A DNA stretch of 64,000 bases from Polaribacter aestuariivivens (GCF_005885675.1 NZ_VANR01000002.1:496001-560000); one strand, 5' to 3'. Positions 9,437-17,473 are shown, counted from the stretch's first letter. The notes: generated from the sequence alone by a model not told the origin. Numbers and translations are program-made.

Positions 9437-9799
9437 TTAATCTTGTTTTGGTAAAATATCAAAGCGCGCAGTTGGTTTTGCTAACAATCTTTCTTCTCTA
9501 ATTAATTGTCCTGTTTGCTCGCAAATACCATAAACTTTATTTTCAATTCTTTGTAGAGCAGATTTTAGTTCTTTCGTTTTTTCTTCTAAACGTTGTTTTA
9601 ATTGTTTGTTTTTTGCTTGTTGTTGCGAATGTTTACTAGTTTGATTAAAATCTACATTTGCATTTGCCAAACGTTGTTTTTGTTCTTTTAAATTTGATTC
9701 AAACTTAAACAACTCATCTTCTACTTCTTTCAATTCTTCTTTAATAATCGTTTTGAATTTTGATAATTTTTCTGGACTATATTGTAATTTATCTGACAT
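9437..9799 (-). CDS. TraR/DksA-family protein with degenerate zinc finger
   Basis: A 120-residue protein with a long coiled-coil region (about residues 10-85, many Lys/Glu/Gln) and a short C-terminal motif YGICEQTGQLIREERL that matches the TraR/DksA zinc-finger segment. Only one cysteine remains instead of the four of classical DksA. Single-Cys versions are common in Bacteroidota by my recollection, so this is lineage-typical rather than decayed. The expected role is binding in the RNA polymerase secondary channel, but that is inference. It is monocistronic. Confidence 0.7.
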   Translation of the reverse strand: MSDKLQYSPEKLSKFKTIIKEELKEVEDELFKFESNLKEQKQRLANANVDFNQTSKHSQQQAKNKQLKQRLEEKTKELKSALQRIENKVYGICEQTGQLIREERLLAKPTARFDILPKQD

Positions 9800-9946
9800 A
9801 TTTTTATTTGAATTATTATTGATTAATTAATCTGTAAAGCAAAAACTTATTCGCCTTAAATCAAAATTAGTGCATTTGATAGCTGTATTTGTTTCTTATT
9901 CAACTAATTCTTAACTCAAATAGATTTTTTGATAATAAAGATAATA

Positions 9947-10687
9947 TTAATCAATCCAACTCTTAAAATCTTTTACACGTTCTCTGCTTACAATAATTTC
10001 GTGTTCGTTATAAGAGTTTAAAATTAATTTTAAACGTGAATTAGAGTATGCAATAATATCTTTTATAGCATTGATGTGAATGATAAAAGTTCGGTTGACT
10101 CTAAAAAATTGTTCTGGATTTAAATCAGACTCCAAACTGGTTAATGAGTAATTTACAATATAATGCCCTTCAATTGTTTTTAAATAGGTAGCATTTTCAA
10201 AACTATAAAAACAAATTATTTCTTTTGTTGAAATCATTTTGATTTTTCGCCCAACTTTTACCGTAAAACTATCTTTGTAAATTTCGGTTTTGTAATTGGT
10301 TAAAAGCGCTTTAAATTGTGCTAAATCCGTATCTTTTTGATGAACTTTTTTAGCTTTTTCAATGGCACTTTTTAATTTTTCTTTATGAATTGGTTTTAGT
10401 AAATACGAAATACTGTTATACTCAAAAGCCTTGATACTATAATTACTAAATGCAGTTGTAAATATTATTTTTGAAGTAATTTTAACCTGATTAAAAATCT
10501 CAAAACACAAGCCGTCTGAAAGTTGCACATCTAAAAAAATAACATCTGGTTGTTTATGGGTTTGTAACCAGTTTATAGTAGTTTTTACAGCGGTTAAAGT
10601 GGTTAAAATTTCAATATCAAAATCTTGCAATAAACGCTCTAATCTTCTTGCAGATGGTAATTCATCTTCTATAATAATCGCTTTCAT
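9947..10687 (-). CDS. LytTR-family response regulator (second pair)
   Basis: Receiver plus LytTR DNA-binding domain, 246 residues. The receiver has acidic residues E7/D8, the phospho-acceptor D53 in FLDVQ, and the conserved lysine in YLLKPI. The LytTR domain begins near residue 140 and contains FFRVNRTFIIHINAIKDI. Its start overlaps the stop of the upstream sensor kinase in TAATG, which implies translational coupling. The last 58 codons are nearly identical in DNA to the other LytTR gene at 12258-13013. Confidence 0.93.
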   Translation of the reverse strand: MKAIIIEDELPSARRLERLLQDFDIEILTTLTAVKTTINWLQTHKQPDVIFLDVQLSDGLCFEIFNQVKITSKIIFTTAFSNYSIKAFEYNSISYLLKPIHKEKLKSAIEKAKKVHQKDTDLAQFKALLTNYKTEIYKDSFTVKVGRKIKMISTKEIICFYSFENATYLKTIEGHYIVNYSLTSLESDLNPEQFFRVNRTFIIHINAIKDIIAYSNSRLKLILNSYNEHEIIVSRERVKDFKSWID

Positions 10688-12075
10688 TACACAGTTTTTA
10701 AAATTGGAAGTTTAATAATATATTTCTTATCAGTATTTTCAATAACAACTTTTTCATCCGTAAAAAAAGCGATTCTCTTTTTAATATTGTCAATGCCTTT
10801 TTGCGAATTATTTGCTGCTTTCAATTTTGGATTCTTATTATTTTCAACAATTAAATAGTTTTCTTTTGATAAAATTCTAACTTCAACTTTTTCAGTTTCG
10901 TTAATAGTATTGTGTTTTACTACATTCTCTAAAACCTGTTGTAAAATGGTAGAAACAATGTATTTTTCATTTATATGTTCATCAATAGAAATTGAGAAAT
11001 TTAAACCCACTTCAAACCTGTCTTTTAATAATTCTAAATAGCTTTTGGCGAACGCAATTTCGTCTTTTACCAATACCACATCTTGTTTTTCTTGCTCTAA
11101 AAAGTATCTATAAATATGTGATAAATTTTCGGAAAACTCAACTGCCTTTTTAGGATTTTCTTCAATTAAACTGGTTAAAACATTAATATTATTAAACAAA
11201 AAATGTGGACTTAATTGATTTTTCAATTGTTGGTAGTTTAACTGAGATTCTAAGGATTGTTGAGTTAAAATTGATTTTTCTTGTTTGGAAATTAATTTGA
11301 GATAATATAAATGAACTACTGTAATAATAAATAAATAATAAACACCAAAAAGGACTATTGATAAGATTAAATTTCTAAAAAATCTTTCGTTAAAATTAAA
11401 ATTTCCACTCTGAATAATCAAAGGAATATTACTTATTGCTACGCAAAATAAAATAATAAAAATATAATATAAGATTACCTTATAAACATTATTAAAAGCA
11501 ATAAAAAAATTTATTGAAATTATGGCTAAAACAATACCTAATGGGAAAAAACTACTCCAAATATGTAATGCGTTCATAAAGCTAGAAGATCCAATAATTA
11601 TTAGAATACTATAAATAATTGAAGCGAAAAAGGGAATCAATAAAACTTTTTTAATAGAATATCTTACCTTCATCGTAAATCTTTTTCTACTCTTAATTTT
11701 TGATATTATGATTAAAATAAAATTTGTTAATAGAGCTGAAAAAAAAGCTAATAAAGAATTCATTAAAGTAGTAACCTCAAAAAAACTAAAATCATCTCTA
11801 AACTTCATTTTTTTGAAATAAACAAATACCAATACAAAGACTACAAAAAATGATAGAAATGGACTTTTAAAATAAAATTTCCAATTTTTATTATTTTTAA
11901 AAAATAAAATAGATATAATTATGGGTATATATAAAATAATAAACGCACTTATATAGGCTCTATAAAAATCATCATTATCATAATTTCCTATTCCTTTTGA
12001 TATAAGGTGCGAAATAAAAACTATCATTAAAAAGATGCATAATGATATGATTATTTGTTTAAAATTTACTTTCAT
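10687..12075 (-). CDS. LytS-type sensor histidine kinase (second pair)
   Basis: A 462-residue membrane sensor. Residues 1-260 hold about eight TM helices with very short loops, so a lipid- or membrane-state signal is plausible. They are followed by a coiled linker and a His_kinase domain with the phospho-acceptor H291 in PHFLFN, and a HATPase region with VLENVVKHN and KGIDNIKKRI. This is the LytS/YpdA type. It is coupled to the downstream LytTR regulator by a one-base stop/start overlap. It lacks the C-terminal 2TM domain seen on the other kinase of this cluster. Confidence 0.92.
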   Translation of the reverse strand: MKVNFKQIIISLCIFLMIVFISHLISKGIGNYDNDDFYRAYISAFIILYIPIIISILFFKNNKNWKFYFKSPFLSFFVVFVLVFVYFKKMKFRDDFSFFEVTTLMNSLLAFFSALLTNFILIIISKIKSRKRFTMKVRYSIKKVLLIPFFASIIYSILIIIGSSSFMNALHIWSSFFPLGIVLAIISINFFIAFNNVYKVILYYIFIILFCVAISNIPLIIQSGNFNFNERFFRNLILSIVLFGVYYLFIITVVHLYYLKLISKQEKSILTQQSLESQLNYQQLKNQLSPHFLFNNINVLTSLIEENPKKAVEFSENLSHIYRYFLEQEKQDVVLVKDEIAFAKSYLELLKDRFEVGLNFSISIDEHINEKYIVSTILQQVLENVVKHNTINETEKVEVRILSKENYLIVENNKNPKLKAANNSQKGIDNIKKRIAFFTDEKVVIENTDKKYIIKLPILKTV

Positions 12076-12212
12076 ATTTTCTAATTTTCATCAAAAATGA
12101 AACTTATCATCTTTAATAAAAAATGAAATATAGTGAATTGTTATTTTATGTTAGTGAGTTGTTGGTAAGTTGGGAGTCTGAAGCTGGAAGTCTGGAGTTA
12201 GAAGTTGGAAGT

Positions 12213-12252
12213 TTTGAAACTTTGAAACTTTGAAACTTTGAAACTTTGAAAC
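12213..12252. repeat. Five tandem copies of an 8-bp unit
   Basis: TTTGAAAC is repeated five times without a mismatch (12213, 12221, 12229, 12237, 12245). It ends 6 bases from the stop of the LytTR gene at 12258 and lies upstream of the next kinase gene. Imperfect GAAGTTGGAAGTC-like repeats precede it (12170-12212). Copy number is likely to vary between strains. Confidence 0.9.
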
Positions 12253-12257
12253 TAATA

Positions 12258-13013
12258 CTAGTCAATCCAATTCTTAAAATCTTTTACGCGTTCTCTACTT
12301 ACAATAATTTCTTGTTCGTTATAAGAGTTTAAAATTAATTTTAAGCGTGAGTTTGAATAGGCAATAATGTCTTTTATAGCGTTGATGTGAACAATAAAAG
12401 TTCGGTTGACTCTAAAAAATTGTTCTGGATTTAATTGTTCTTGCCAGTTTTCTAGAGAATTGTCTAACAAATAATTTCTATTTTCTGAAGTATGAATATA
12501 TGTCGATTTATTTTCGCTGTAAAAACATTCAATTTCATCGATATTAATAATTTTTATATGCTGCCCCACTTTGATTGAAATTCGTTTTTTGAATTTTCTA
12601 TCTACAGGATTTATCAATAATTTTCTGATATCGTCTAAATTTACTTGCACATCTGTTTTTGTAGGTTGATGTTCTTTAAATTTATCTACTGCAACTTTTA
12701 ATTCGTCTTCATCTAAAGGTTTTAATAAATAATCGATACTATTTAATTTGAAAGCTTTTAAGGCATATTCATCATAAGCTGTGGTAAAAATAATGGCAGA
12801 TTTCACATCAATTTCTTCAAAAATTTCAAACGACAATCCATCTGATAATTGAATGTCTAAAAAAATTAAATCTGGATGCTCATTATTCTGCAACCAGTTT
12901 AAAGATTCTTCTACAGAATGTAACATTTGCTGCACCTCAATATCTAAAGCATTTAGCATTCTACTTAACCTTCTTGCTGCGGGTTTTTCATCTTCGATTA
13001 TTAATACGTTCAT
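12258..13013 (-). CDS. LytTR-family response regulator (first pair)
   Basis: Receiver plus LytTR domain, 251 residues. D53 in FLDIQ is the phospho-acceptor and YLLKPL carries the conserved lysine; a short linker with PTKTDVQVN precedes the LytTR domain. It is a paralogue of 9947-10687, and the C-terminal third is almost identical in protein and DNA. Upstream on the same strand lie four 2TM proteins and the kinase-2TM fusion, its likely cognate sensor. It is separated from the 2TM genes by 126 bases containing a tandem repeat. Confidence 0.92.
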   Translation of the reverse strand: MNVLIIEDEKPAARRLSRMLNALDIEVQQMLHSVEESLNWLQNNEHPDLIFLDIQLSDGLSFEIFEEIDVKSAIIFTTAYDEYALKAFKLNSIDYLLKPLDEDELKVAVDKFKEHQPTKTDVQVNLDDIRKLLINPVDRKFKKRISIKVGQHIKIINIDEIECFYSENKSTYIHTSENRNYLLDNSLENWQEQLNPEQFFRVNRTFIVHINAIKDIIAYSNSRLKLILNSYNEQEIIVSRERVKDFKNWID

Positions 13014-13046
13014 TAGTTTGTTTTTGCGTAGTTGTTTTTGGTTGAT

Positions 13047-13081
13047 GGTTTGTGGTTTGTGGTTTGTGGTTTGTGGTTTGT
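13047..13081. repeat. Five tandem copies of a 7-bp unit
   Basis: GGTTTGT is repeated five times (13047-13081) plus a partial GGTT, in the spacer upstream of the LytTR gene starting at 13013. On the transcribed (minus) strand it reads ACAAACC. Its position in the 5' region means that length change could alter spacing between a promoter and the regulator gene. Confidence 0.9.
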
Positions 13082-13139
13082 GGTTAAAAATATAATTTTT
13101 AAATTCTGGACTTTGAAATTTTGATACTAAAATAAGAAA

Positions 13140-13445
13140 CTATTTTCTCATTAATTCGTCAATTTTTCGTTGTTCCCAATCTTTACTAAAAATTTTTGGA
13201 GCCCCAAAAACTAACAATCCGTGAATAATTAAACCTATACCCCACCAAAAGAAAAAGTTATAATTATTGATGTCTGTAAACGCTTCTATTACAGAATCCC
13301 CACGATTTATATCTTTATAAATACGTCTTCCAATAAAAAATAAATTAATAGCTAAATAGACTGAAAAGTGCTTATAAAACTGTTTAATTTCATGAATTCT
13401 TTTTTTGGCTTGCTTATATTTTTCTGATTCAAATTGGCTTTCCAT
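13140..13445 (-). CDS. 2TM-domain protein (copy 5)
   Basis: A 101-residue protein made of one 2TM domain (Pfam-type '2TM', function unknown). A basic amphipathic start with IKQFYKHFSVY leads into TM1, then a polar loop, TM2 with WWGIGLIIHGLLVFG, and the C-terminal signature KDWEQRKIDELM. It starts 1 base after the previous 2TM gene and is the last of the tandem set before the LytTR regulator. Expected in the inner membrane with both ends cytosolic. Function is not known. Confidence 0.85.
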   Translation of the reverse strand: MESQFESEKYKQAKKRIHEIKQFYKHFSVYLAINLFFIGRRIYKDINRGDSVIEAFTDINNYNFFFWWGIGLIIHGLLVFGAPKIFSKDWEQRKIDELMRK

Positions 13446-13446
13446 T

Positions 13447-13773
13447 TTATTTTTTATTTTTTTTCATAATTTCTTCTACTTTTTTCTGTTCCCATTTATC
13501 CATAAAATCCGTTTTAAATTTAAATACATAAATTCCATGAATAATCAACCCAAAAAACCATAATAGTGCGTTGATCCAAATATTTGCTTTTATCCATTTT
13601 AATGAATTTAAATTGGAAATACGAGCTTCAAAAAAAGTAATAATTGTGCCATAAAAAAGAACTACTGCAAACATTACAATTACAAATAGTTGTAAGTGAT
13701 TATAAAAATTTTTTATTTTTTTTACATTGTTTGCTGCTTTCTTATAGGCAGTATTTTCTATATAATTTTCCAT
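13447..13773 (-). CDS. 2TM-domain protein (copy 4)
   Basis: A 108-residue protein with one 2TM domain: KKIKNFYNHLQLF before TM1, a polar loop around residues 50-65, WFFGLIIHGIYVF in TM2, then KWEQKKVEEIMKK. It is the most diverged full-length copy; the usual aspartate before WE is kept as DKWE. It lies 11 bases from copy 3 and 1 base from copy 5, clearly in one transcript. Confidence 0.85.
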   Translation of the reverse strand: MENYIENTAYKKAANNVKKIKNFYNHLQLFVIVMFAVVLFYGTIITFFEARISNLNSLKWIKANIWINALLWFFGLIIHGIYVFKFKTDFMDKWEQKKVEEIMKKNKK

Positions 13774-13784
13774 TTTAAAATTGA

Positions 13785-14129
13785 TTAAAATTTACGATCA
13801 TCCATATATTGTTCAATCTTCTTTTTTTCCCAGTCTTTTCCAAAGAATAAATTGGTTCCAAAAACTCCTAACCAATGAAAAAACAATCCTATTCCCCAAA
13901 ATAACCAAGTAGAGTAAGTACCAAAATGAGTAATTGCGTCTTGAAAACCATATTCTCCATCACTATCATTTGTTAAACCATAAATTATAATGGTGCTAAT
14001 AAATATATTTACAATGATATACACTGCAAAATGGATGTAAAAACCTTTTATTTTTTCTACTCTTTTTTTTGCTAATAAGTATTTATGTTCTTCTGCGTAA
14101 TTGCTTTTATAATTATCTATTCTTTCCAT
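13785..14129 (-). CDS. 2TM-domain protein (copy 3)
   Basis: A 114-residue protein with one 2TM domain: KRVEKIKGFYIHFAVY, TM1, an acidic loop with NDSDGEYGFQD, TM2 with WGIGLFFHWLGVFG and the terminal GKDWEKKKIEQYM. Its start overlaps the end of the frameshifted copy 2 by 17 bases, so translation may depend on ribosomes reaching that stop. This matters because frame in copy 2 is disturbed upstream. Confidence 0.85.
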   Translation of the reverse strand: MERIDNYKSNYAEEHKYLLAKKRVEKIKGFYIHFAVYIIVNIFISTIIIYGLTNDSDGEYGFQDAITHFGTYSTWLFWGIGLFFHWLGVFGTNLFFGKDWEKKKIEQYMDDRKF

Positions 14130-14413
14130 TTTCTTTCATTATTTGTTTAATTTTATTTTCTTCCCAGTCATTTCCTAAACCTAACTTAGAAAATCCAAAT
14201 ACCTGCAACCAGTGAATAACTACTGAAAATAACATTCCGAATGCAGCCAACCAGAAGAAGTGAAAATGCGGTACAAATAGCAAGTTTACAGTGATAACAA
14301 TTGGTAATGCAAAAATCATTACTACCAAATGCATGTAAAAATCTTTTATTTCTTTTACCTTTTTTTTTTGCTTTGATATATTCTTGTTGCTCTTTCAAAA
14401 AATCTTGTTTCAT
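14113..14413 (-). pseudogene. 2TM-domain protein (copy 2), frameshifted in a 10-A tract
   Basis: The start at 14413 reads MKQDFLKEQQEYIKAKKK and then leaves the 2TM frame. The rest of the domain (from VKEIKDFYMHL to GNDWEENKIKQIM) is intact in another frame, ending at 14113. The join is a run of ten A on the coding strand (14360-14369 on the plus strand as T). With nine A the protein reads straight through as a normal copy of about 99 residues. It is either a sequencing error, a phase-variable gene, or one rescued by polymerase slippage. Everything else about the gene looks functional. Confidence 0.75.
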
Positions 14414-14414
14414 T

Positions 14415-15773
14415 TTAATTGTATTTACGAGTATTATTTTTTTCCATCATTTCTTTTATCTTTTTCTCTTCCCAATTTTTACCTAAGAAAATATTGTAAT
14501 TATTTACTTCTAAAAAATGAAAAGTCAAACCTATTCCCCATCCAAAAGCGGGAAACCAAAACCATTGAAATCCTGGAGAGAATCTTAAATTAATAAAAAT
14601 TAAAAAAGGAATTACCAAGCAATAAGAAGCTAAATTCTGATAAAATTCTTTTAATTTTTCAACTCTTTCTACTGCTCTAATATATTTGCTGTTTTCTAAA
14701 TTATCTGGGTACATACTGTTATTCATTTTAATCAAGAGAGGTAAACTCACCTTAAATGTTTTATTATTGTTTTCTATTTTCACGCCTTTATTTGTAATCA
14801 ATCCATATCTATCAGCAATATTTTGCAAGCCAACTTTGGTACTTTTCCCTATGGCTTCTTTTGGGTTGATGTTATTTTCTATAATTAGATAATTATCTTC
14901 TTGATAAATACTAATTGTTAGTGGTTTAGACGTGGAAACCACATTGTGTTTTACGGCATTTTCTAATAAAAGCTGTAATGATAAAGGCACAATTTTCAAC
15001 TCATTATTATCAATAGATTCTGGAATGTTAAATTTCACTGCATCTTCAAAACGCATACCTAACAATTCCATATACGTTTTTGCGAATTTTAATTCTTCTT
15101 CAATAGGTACCAAATCTTTATTTCTTTGCTCTAATACATACCTGTAAACTTTGGAGAGTTTTGTGGTAAATCTTTCAGCTTGATTGGGGTTTTCGCCGAT
15201 TAAACTCGTTAAAACATTTAAACTATTGAATAAAAAATGCGGATCTAATTGATTTTTTAAAGATTCGAACTTTGCTGTTTCCGTTTTTGCAACAATTTCT
15301 TGTTTAGTAGTTTCTTTTGTCATTGCAGTTTTCCAATTCTGCATAAAATCTTTAGCATGTAAAAATGTAGAAATTCCTAAAGAGAGAATGATATAAAAAA
15401 GATGCAATAAAAGATATGTTCCATTAAAAAACTTAGAAGAATCTAAATTATTTAAAACTACAAAAACAACATAATCAATCAATAAAACTGCAGGAACTGT
15501 GTATAAAACTGTAGCTATAATTCCTGCCCAAACTCTTTGGTTTGTTTGTGTTATCCAACTCCATTTAGAAGACAAATAGTTGTTAATAAATCCGTTACCA
15601 AAACCCAATCCATAAGAATACATTCCAGAAATTACAAATGACCAAGCAATACCTTCTAACGTTCTTTGGCCGAAAAGCACACCAAATACAACTCCAAAAA
15701 TTATAGTCATTTTCAAGCACAATATGGCTGCTTTTTTAACGCTTTTTATGTTGTAAACTTCTTGATGTTTCAT
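14415..15773 (-). CDS. LytS-type sensor kinase fused to a C-terminal 2TM domain
   Basis: A 452-residue protein. Residues 15-140 carry four TM helices. Residues 170-348 are a His_kinase/HATPase module with phospho-acceptor H179 in DPHFLFN, LLLENAVKHN (268-277) and KVGLQNI. Then, in the same frame, residues 363-446 form a 2TM domain (RVEKLKEFYQNLASY, TM, TM with GIGLTFHFLEV, GKNWEEKKIKEMM). The kinase is thus bracketed by membrane segments. Met350/Met354 could also serve as an internal start for a separate 2TM protein. It is first in the array; copy 2 starts 1 base downstream. Confidence 0.9.
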   Translation of the reverse strand: MKHQEVYNIKSVKKAAILCLKMTIIFGVVFGVLFGQRTLEGIAWSFVISGMYSYGLGFGNGFINNYLSSKWSWITQTNQRVWAGIIATVLYTVPAVLLIDYVVFVVLNNLDSSKFFNGTYLLLHLFYIILSLGISTFLHAKDFMQNWKTAMTKETTKQEIVAKTETAKFESLKNQLDPHFLFNSLNVLTSLIGENPNQAERFTTKLSKVYRYVLEQRNKDLVPIEEELKFAKTYMELLGMRFEDAVKFNIPESIDNNELKIVPLSLQLLLENAVKHNVVSTSKPLTISIYQEDNYLIIENNINPKEAIGKSTKVGLQNIADRYGLITNKGVKIENNNKTFKVSLPLLIKMNNSMYPDNLENSKYIRAVERVEKLKEFYQNLASYCLVIPFLIFINLRFSPGFQWFWFPAFGWGIGLTFHFLEVNNYNIFLGKNWEEKKIKEMMEKNNTRKYN

Positions 15774-15817
15774 GTTCTTATATTGGATAAATTCCTACAC
15801 TATTTTAGCGTAATTTA

Positions 15818-16234
15818 CTAAAATTTAATTTCTAATTTTAAATCTTCATCTTTCAAAGTAAACTTTGCATTTTCAAATGTTGGCGGAGCAAAAGCCATTA
15901 CATTATTAGAAGCACCATAATCTTCTAAAGGCATTCCATTGGAAGAAAAATCCATTTTATTATTGTTGTTTTTATCATGATAACAAGTTACTGCATATAC
16001 TCCTGAAGGAACGTTTTCAAAAACAACAGTACTTTTTCCATCTACAATTTCACTTCTTTTTCCTTCAATAGGTTTTCCCATAAAATTATCTTTATTGTAT
16101 AATGCAAAACCTATTTCACCTGTATCTGAAGTTGCATTTACAACAGTTACAGTAATTGTTTTTGTGTTTTGTGCAGTTACAGCATTTGTAATTGATACCA
16201 TCATTACTACTAAAATTGGAATTAAAAATTTCAT
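15818..16234 (-). CDS. DUF2141 secreted protein
   Basis: A 138-residue protein with a cleavable signal peptide (MKFLIPILVVMMVSITNAVTAQ) and a single DUF2141 beta-sandwich: IGFALYNKDNFMGKPI, FENVPSGVYAVTCYHDKNNN and KMDFSSNGMPLEDYG. Function unknown; located in the periplasm or exported. It lies 44 bases downstream of the kinase gene on the same strand but upstream in transcription, so it may share a promoter with the array. Confidence 0.85.
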   Translation of the reverse strand: MKFLIPILVVMMVSITNAVTAQNTKTITVTVVNATSDTGEIGFALYNKDNFMGKPIEGKRSEIVDGKSTVVFENVPSGVYAVTCYHDKNNNNKMDFSSNGMPLEDYGASNNVMAFAPPTFENAKFTLKDEDLKLEIKF

Positions 16235-16849
16235 AATATTTGTTTTTAAATGTTATTGATGGTACAAAGATGCGATACAACACTACTTTTTTAAATTAAA
16301 AAATACCCAACTGTATTTTTTTCAAGACGAACTGTAACTTTTAAAATTTACAAGTGCACATTTCACTAATTTTACGATGTTTAAGTAATTCTAAAGAAAA
16401 CATAATCTATAATTTAAAGAGATGAATAAAAGTGTTTGCTAAAGAATTAGCAAATAATAAAATGTTTTTTTAATAAAATGATAAAAGTTTTAAAAAAGAC
16501 ATTATTTTTCATCTTCAATTAAAAAAAAAATATACTTTTACATCATGTTTACTACAAAAAATAAAACTTTTACTATGGTACCCATGTTGCGCAATCGCAG
16601 CATAATTCGCTAATTCTATAGCTTCGAAATTAAAAGGGACACTATTATTTTATTTTTTATCATGTATTACAATCACACAACAAACATCAAAAGCAATCAA
16701 AACCAAATTATTTCTCATAATAGGAAATTTGTGCGCCGCTTTTTTTTAATTCGCCCTTTGGGTGTTTTATAAATTATGGAATTAGGTGAGTCCAATTCTA
16801 CACTACAACATAAAAAATCAAATACATTCATTTTTAAAAAACCAATACA
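16235..16849. other. 615-bp leader/intergenic region upstream of the arginine operon
   Basis: It separates the divergent DUF2141 gene from the GNAT/argG operon. The left half (16235-16540) is AT-rich with no feature I can support. The right half holds a 22-codon open frame with three CGC arginine codons (16545-16613), a GC-richer GTGCGCCGC followed by eight T (16731-16747), and a small CGCCC-TTT-GGGTG hairpin followed by TTTT (16752-16768). The length and these elements suggest a regulated mRNA leader. Confidence 0.5.
16545..16613 (+). CDS. Candidate arginine leader peptide
   Basis: An ATG-to-TAA frame encoding 22 residues ending MLRNRSIIR. All three arginines use CGC, a codon that is rare in this AT-rich genome where AGA dominates, and they cluster in the last seven codons. 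It precedes the arginine biosynthesis operon by 236 bases. This is what an attenuation leader would look like, but I could not draw a convincing terminator/antiterminator pair, so the call is an inference. Confidence 0.4.
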   Translation: MFTTKNKTFTMVPMLRNRSIIR

Positions 16850-17473
16850 ATGCAAATTGTAATTGCTGATAAATCTCATAGCATTTACGCAGAAATTATC
16901 TGCGAAACTATAGAGTTAGCGGCTCAAGTTAGAGGAACAGGAATCGCTAAACGTAAACCCGAATACATTATTACCAAAATGGAAAACGGAAACGCTGTTA
17001 TTGCTTTAGAAGGCGATAAATTTGCAGGTTTCTGTTATATTGAAGCTTGGGGTCATGGAAAATTTGTTGCTAATTCTGGTTTAATTGTTCATCCTGATTT
17101 TAGAAATTTAGGTTTAGCCAAACAAATTAAGCAAGTAATTTTTAATCACTCAAGAACAAAATTTCCTGATGCTAAAGTTTTTAGTATTACCACTGGTTTA
17201 GCTGTTATGAAACTAAATAGTGATTTAGGCTACAAACCTGTTACTTTTTCTGAACTTACAGACGATCAATCTTTTTGGAAAGGTTGCCAAACCTGCAAGA
17301 ATTATGATGTTTTAACCAGAACTGAGCAAAAAATGTGTTTGTGTACAGGAATGCTATTTGATCCAAAAGCAAACGATAACAAGCCTTACAAAGAAGTAAA
17401 AGAAAACGTTTTTAAAAGATTAAAAAAAATAAAACAGAACTTGTTTCTAAAAAAAGATAAAAATGTCAAATAA
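16850..17473 (+). CDS. GNAT-family N-acyltransferase of the arginine operon
   Basis: A 207-residue GNAT protein: NSGLIVHPDFRNLGLAKQIK is the acyl-CoA binding region (R/Q-x-x-G/A equivalent). It is followed by a cysteine-rich segment CQTCKNYD...MCLCTG, which could bind a metal. First gene of the operon and overlapping argG by 11 bases, it is well placed to be the enzyme that N-acylates glutamate, the first pathway step, since no argA or argJ is seen. Whether it uses acetyl- or succinyl-CoA cannot be read; the succinyl type fits the argF' residue downstream. Confidence 0.75.
   Translation: MQIVIADKSHSIYAEIICETIELAAQVRGTGIAKRKPEYIITKMENGNAVIALEGDKFAGFCYIEAWGHGKFVANSGLIVHPDFRNLGLAKQIKQVIFNHSRTKFPDAKVFSITTGLAVMKLNSDLGYKPVTFSELTDDQSFWKGCQTCKNYDVLTRTEQKMCLCTGMLFDPKANDNKPYKEVKENVFKRLKKIKQNLFLKKDKNVK

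Noticed and set aside
14186..14413. A separate 75-residue protein from the start at 14413 in its own frame
   Set aside because: After KAKKK the frame loses all 2TM features, while the other frame continues them exactly; this is a frameshifted gene, not a new one.
16752..16768. CGCCC-TTT-GGGTG hairpin with four T as the arginine attenuator
   Set aside because: The stem is only five pairs with a G-T pair and I found no alternative pairing with the leader peptide region, so I do not call it a terminator.
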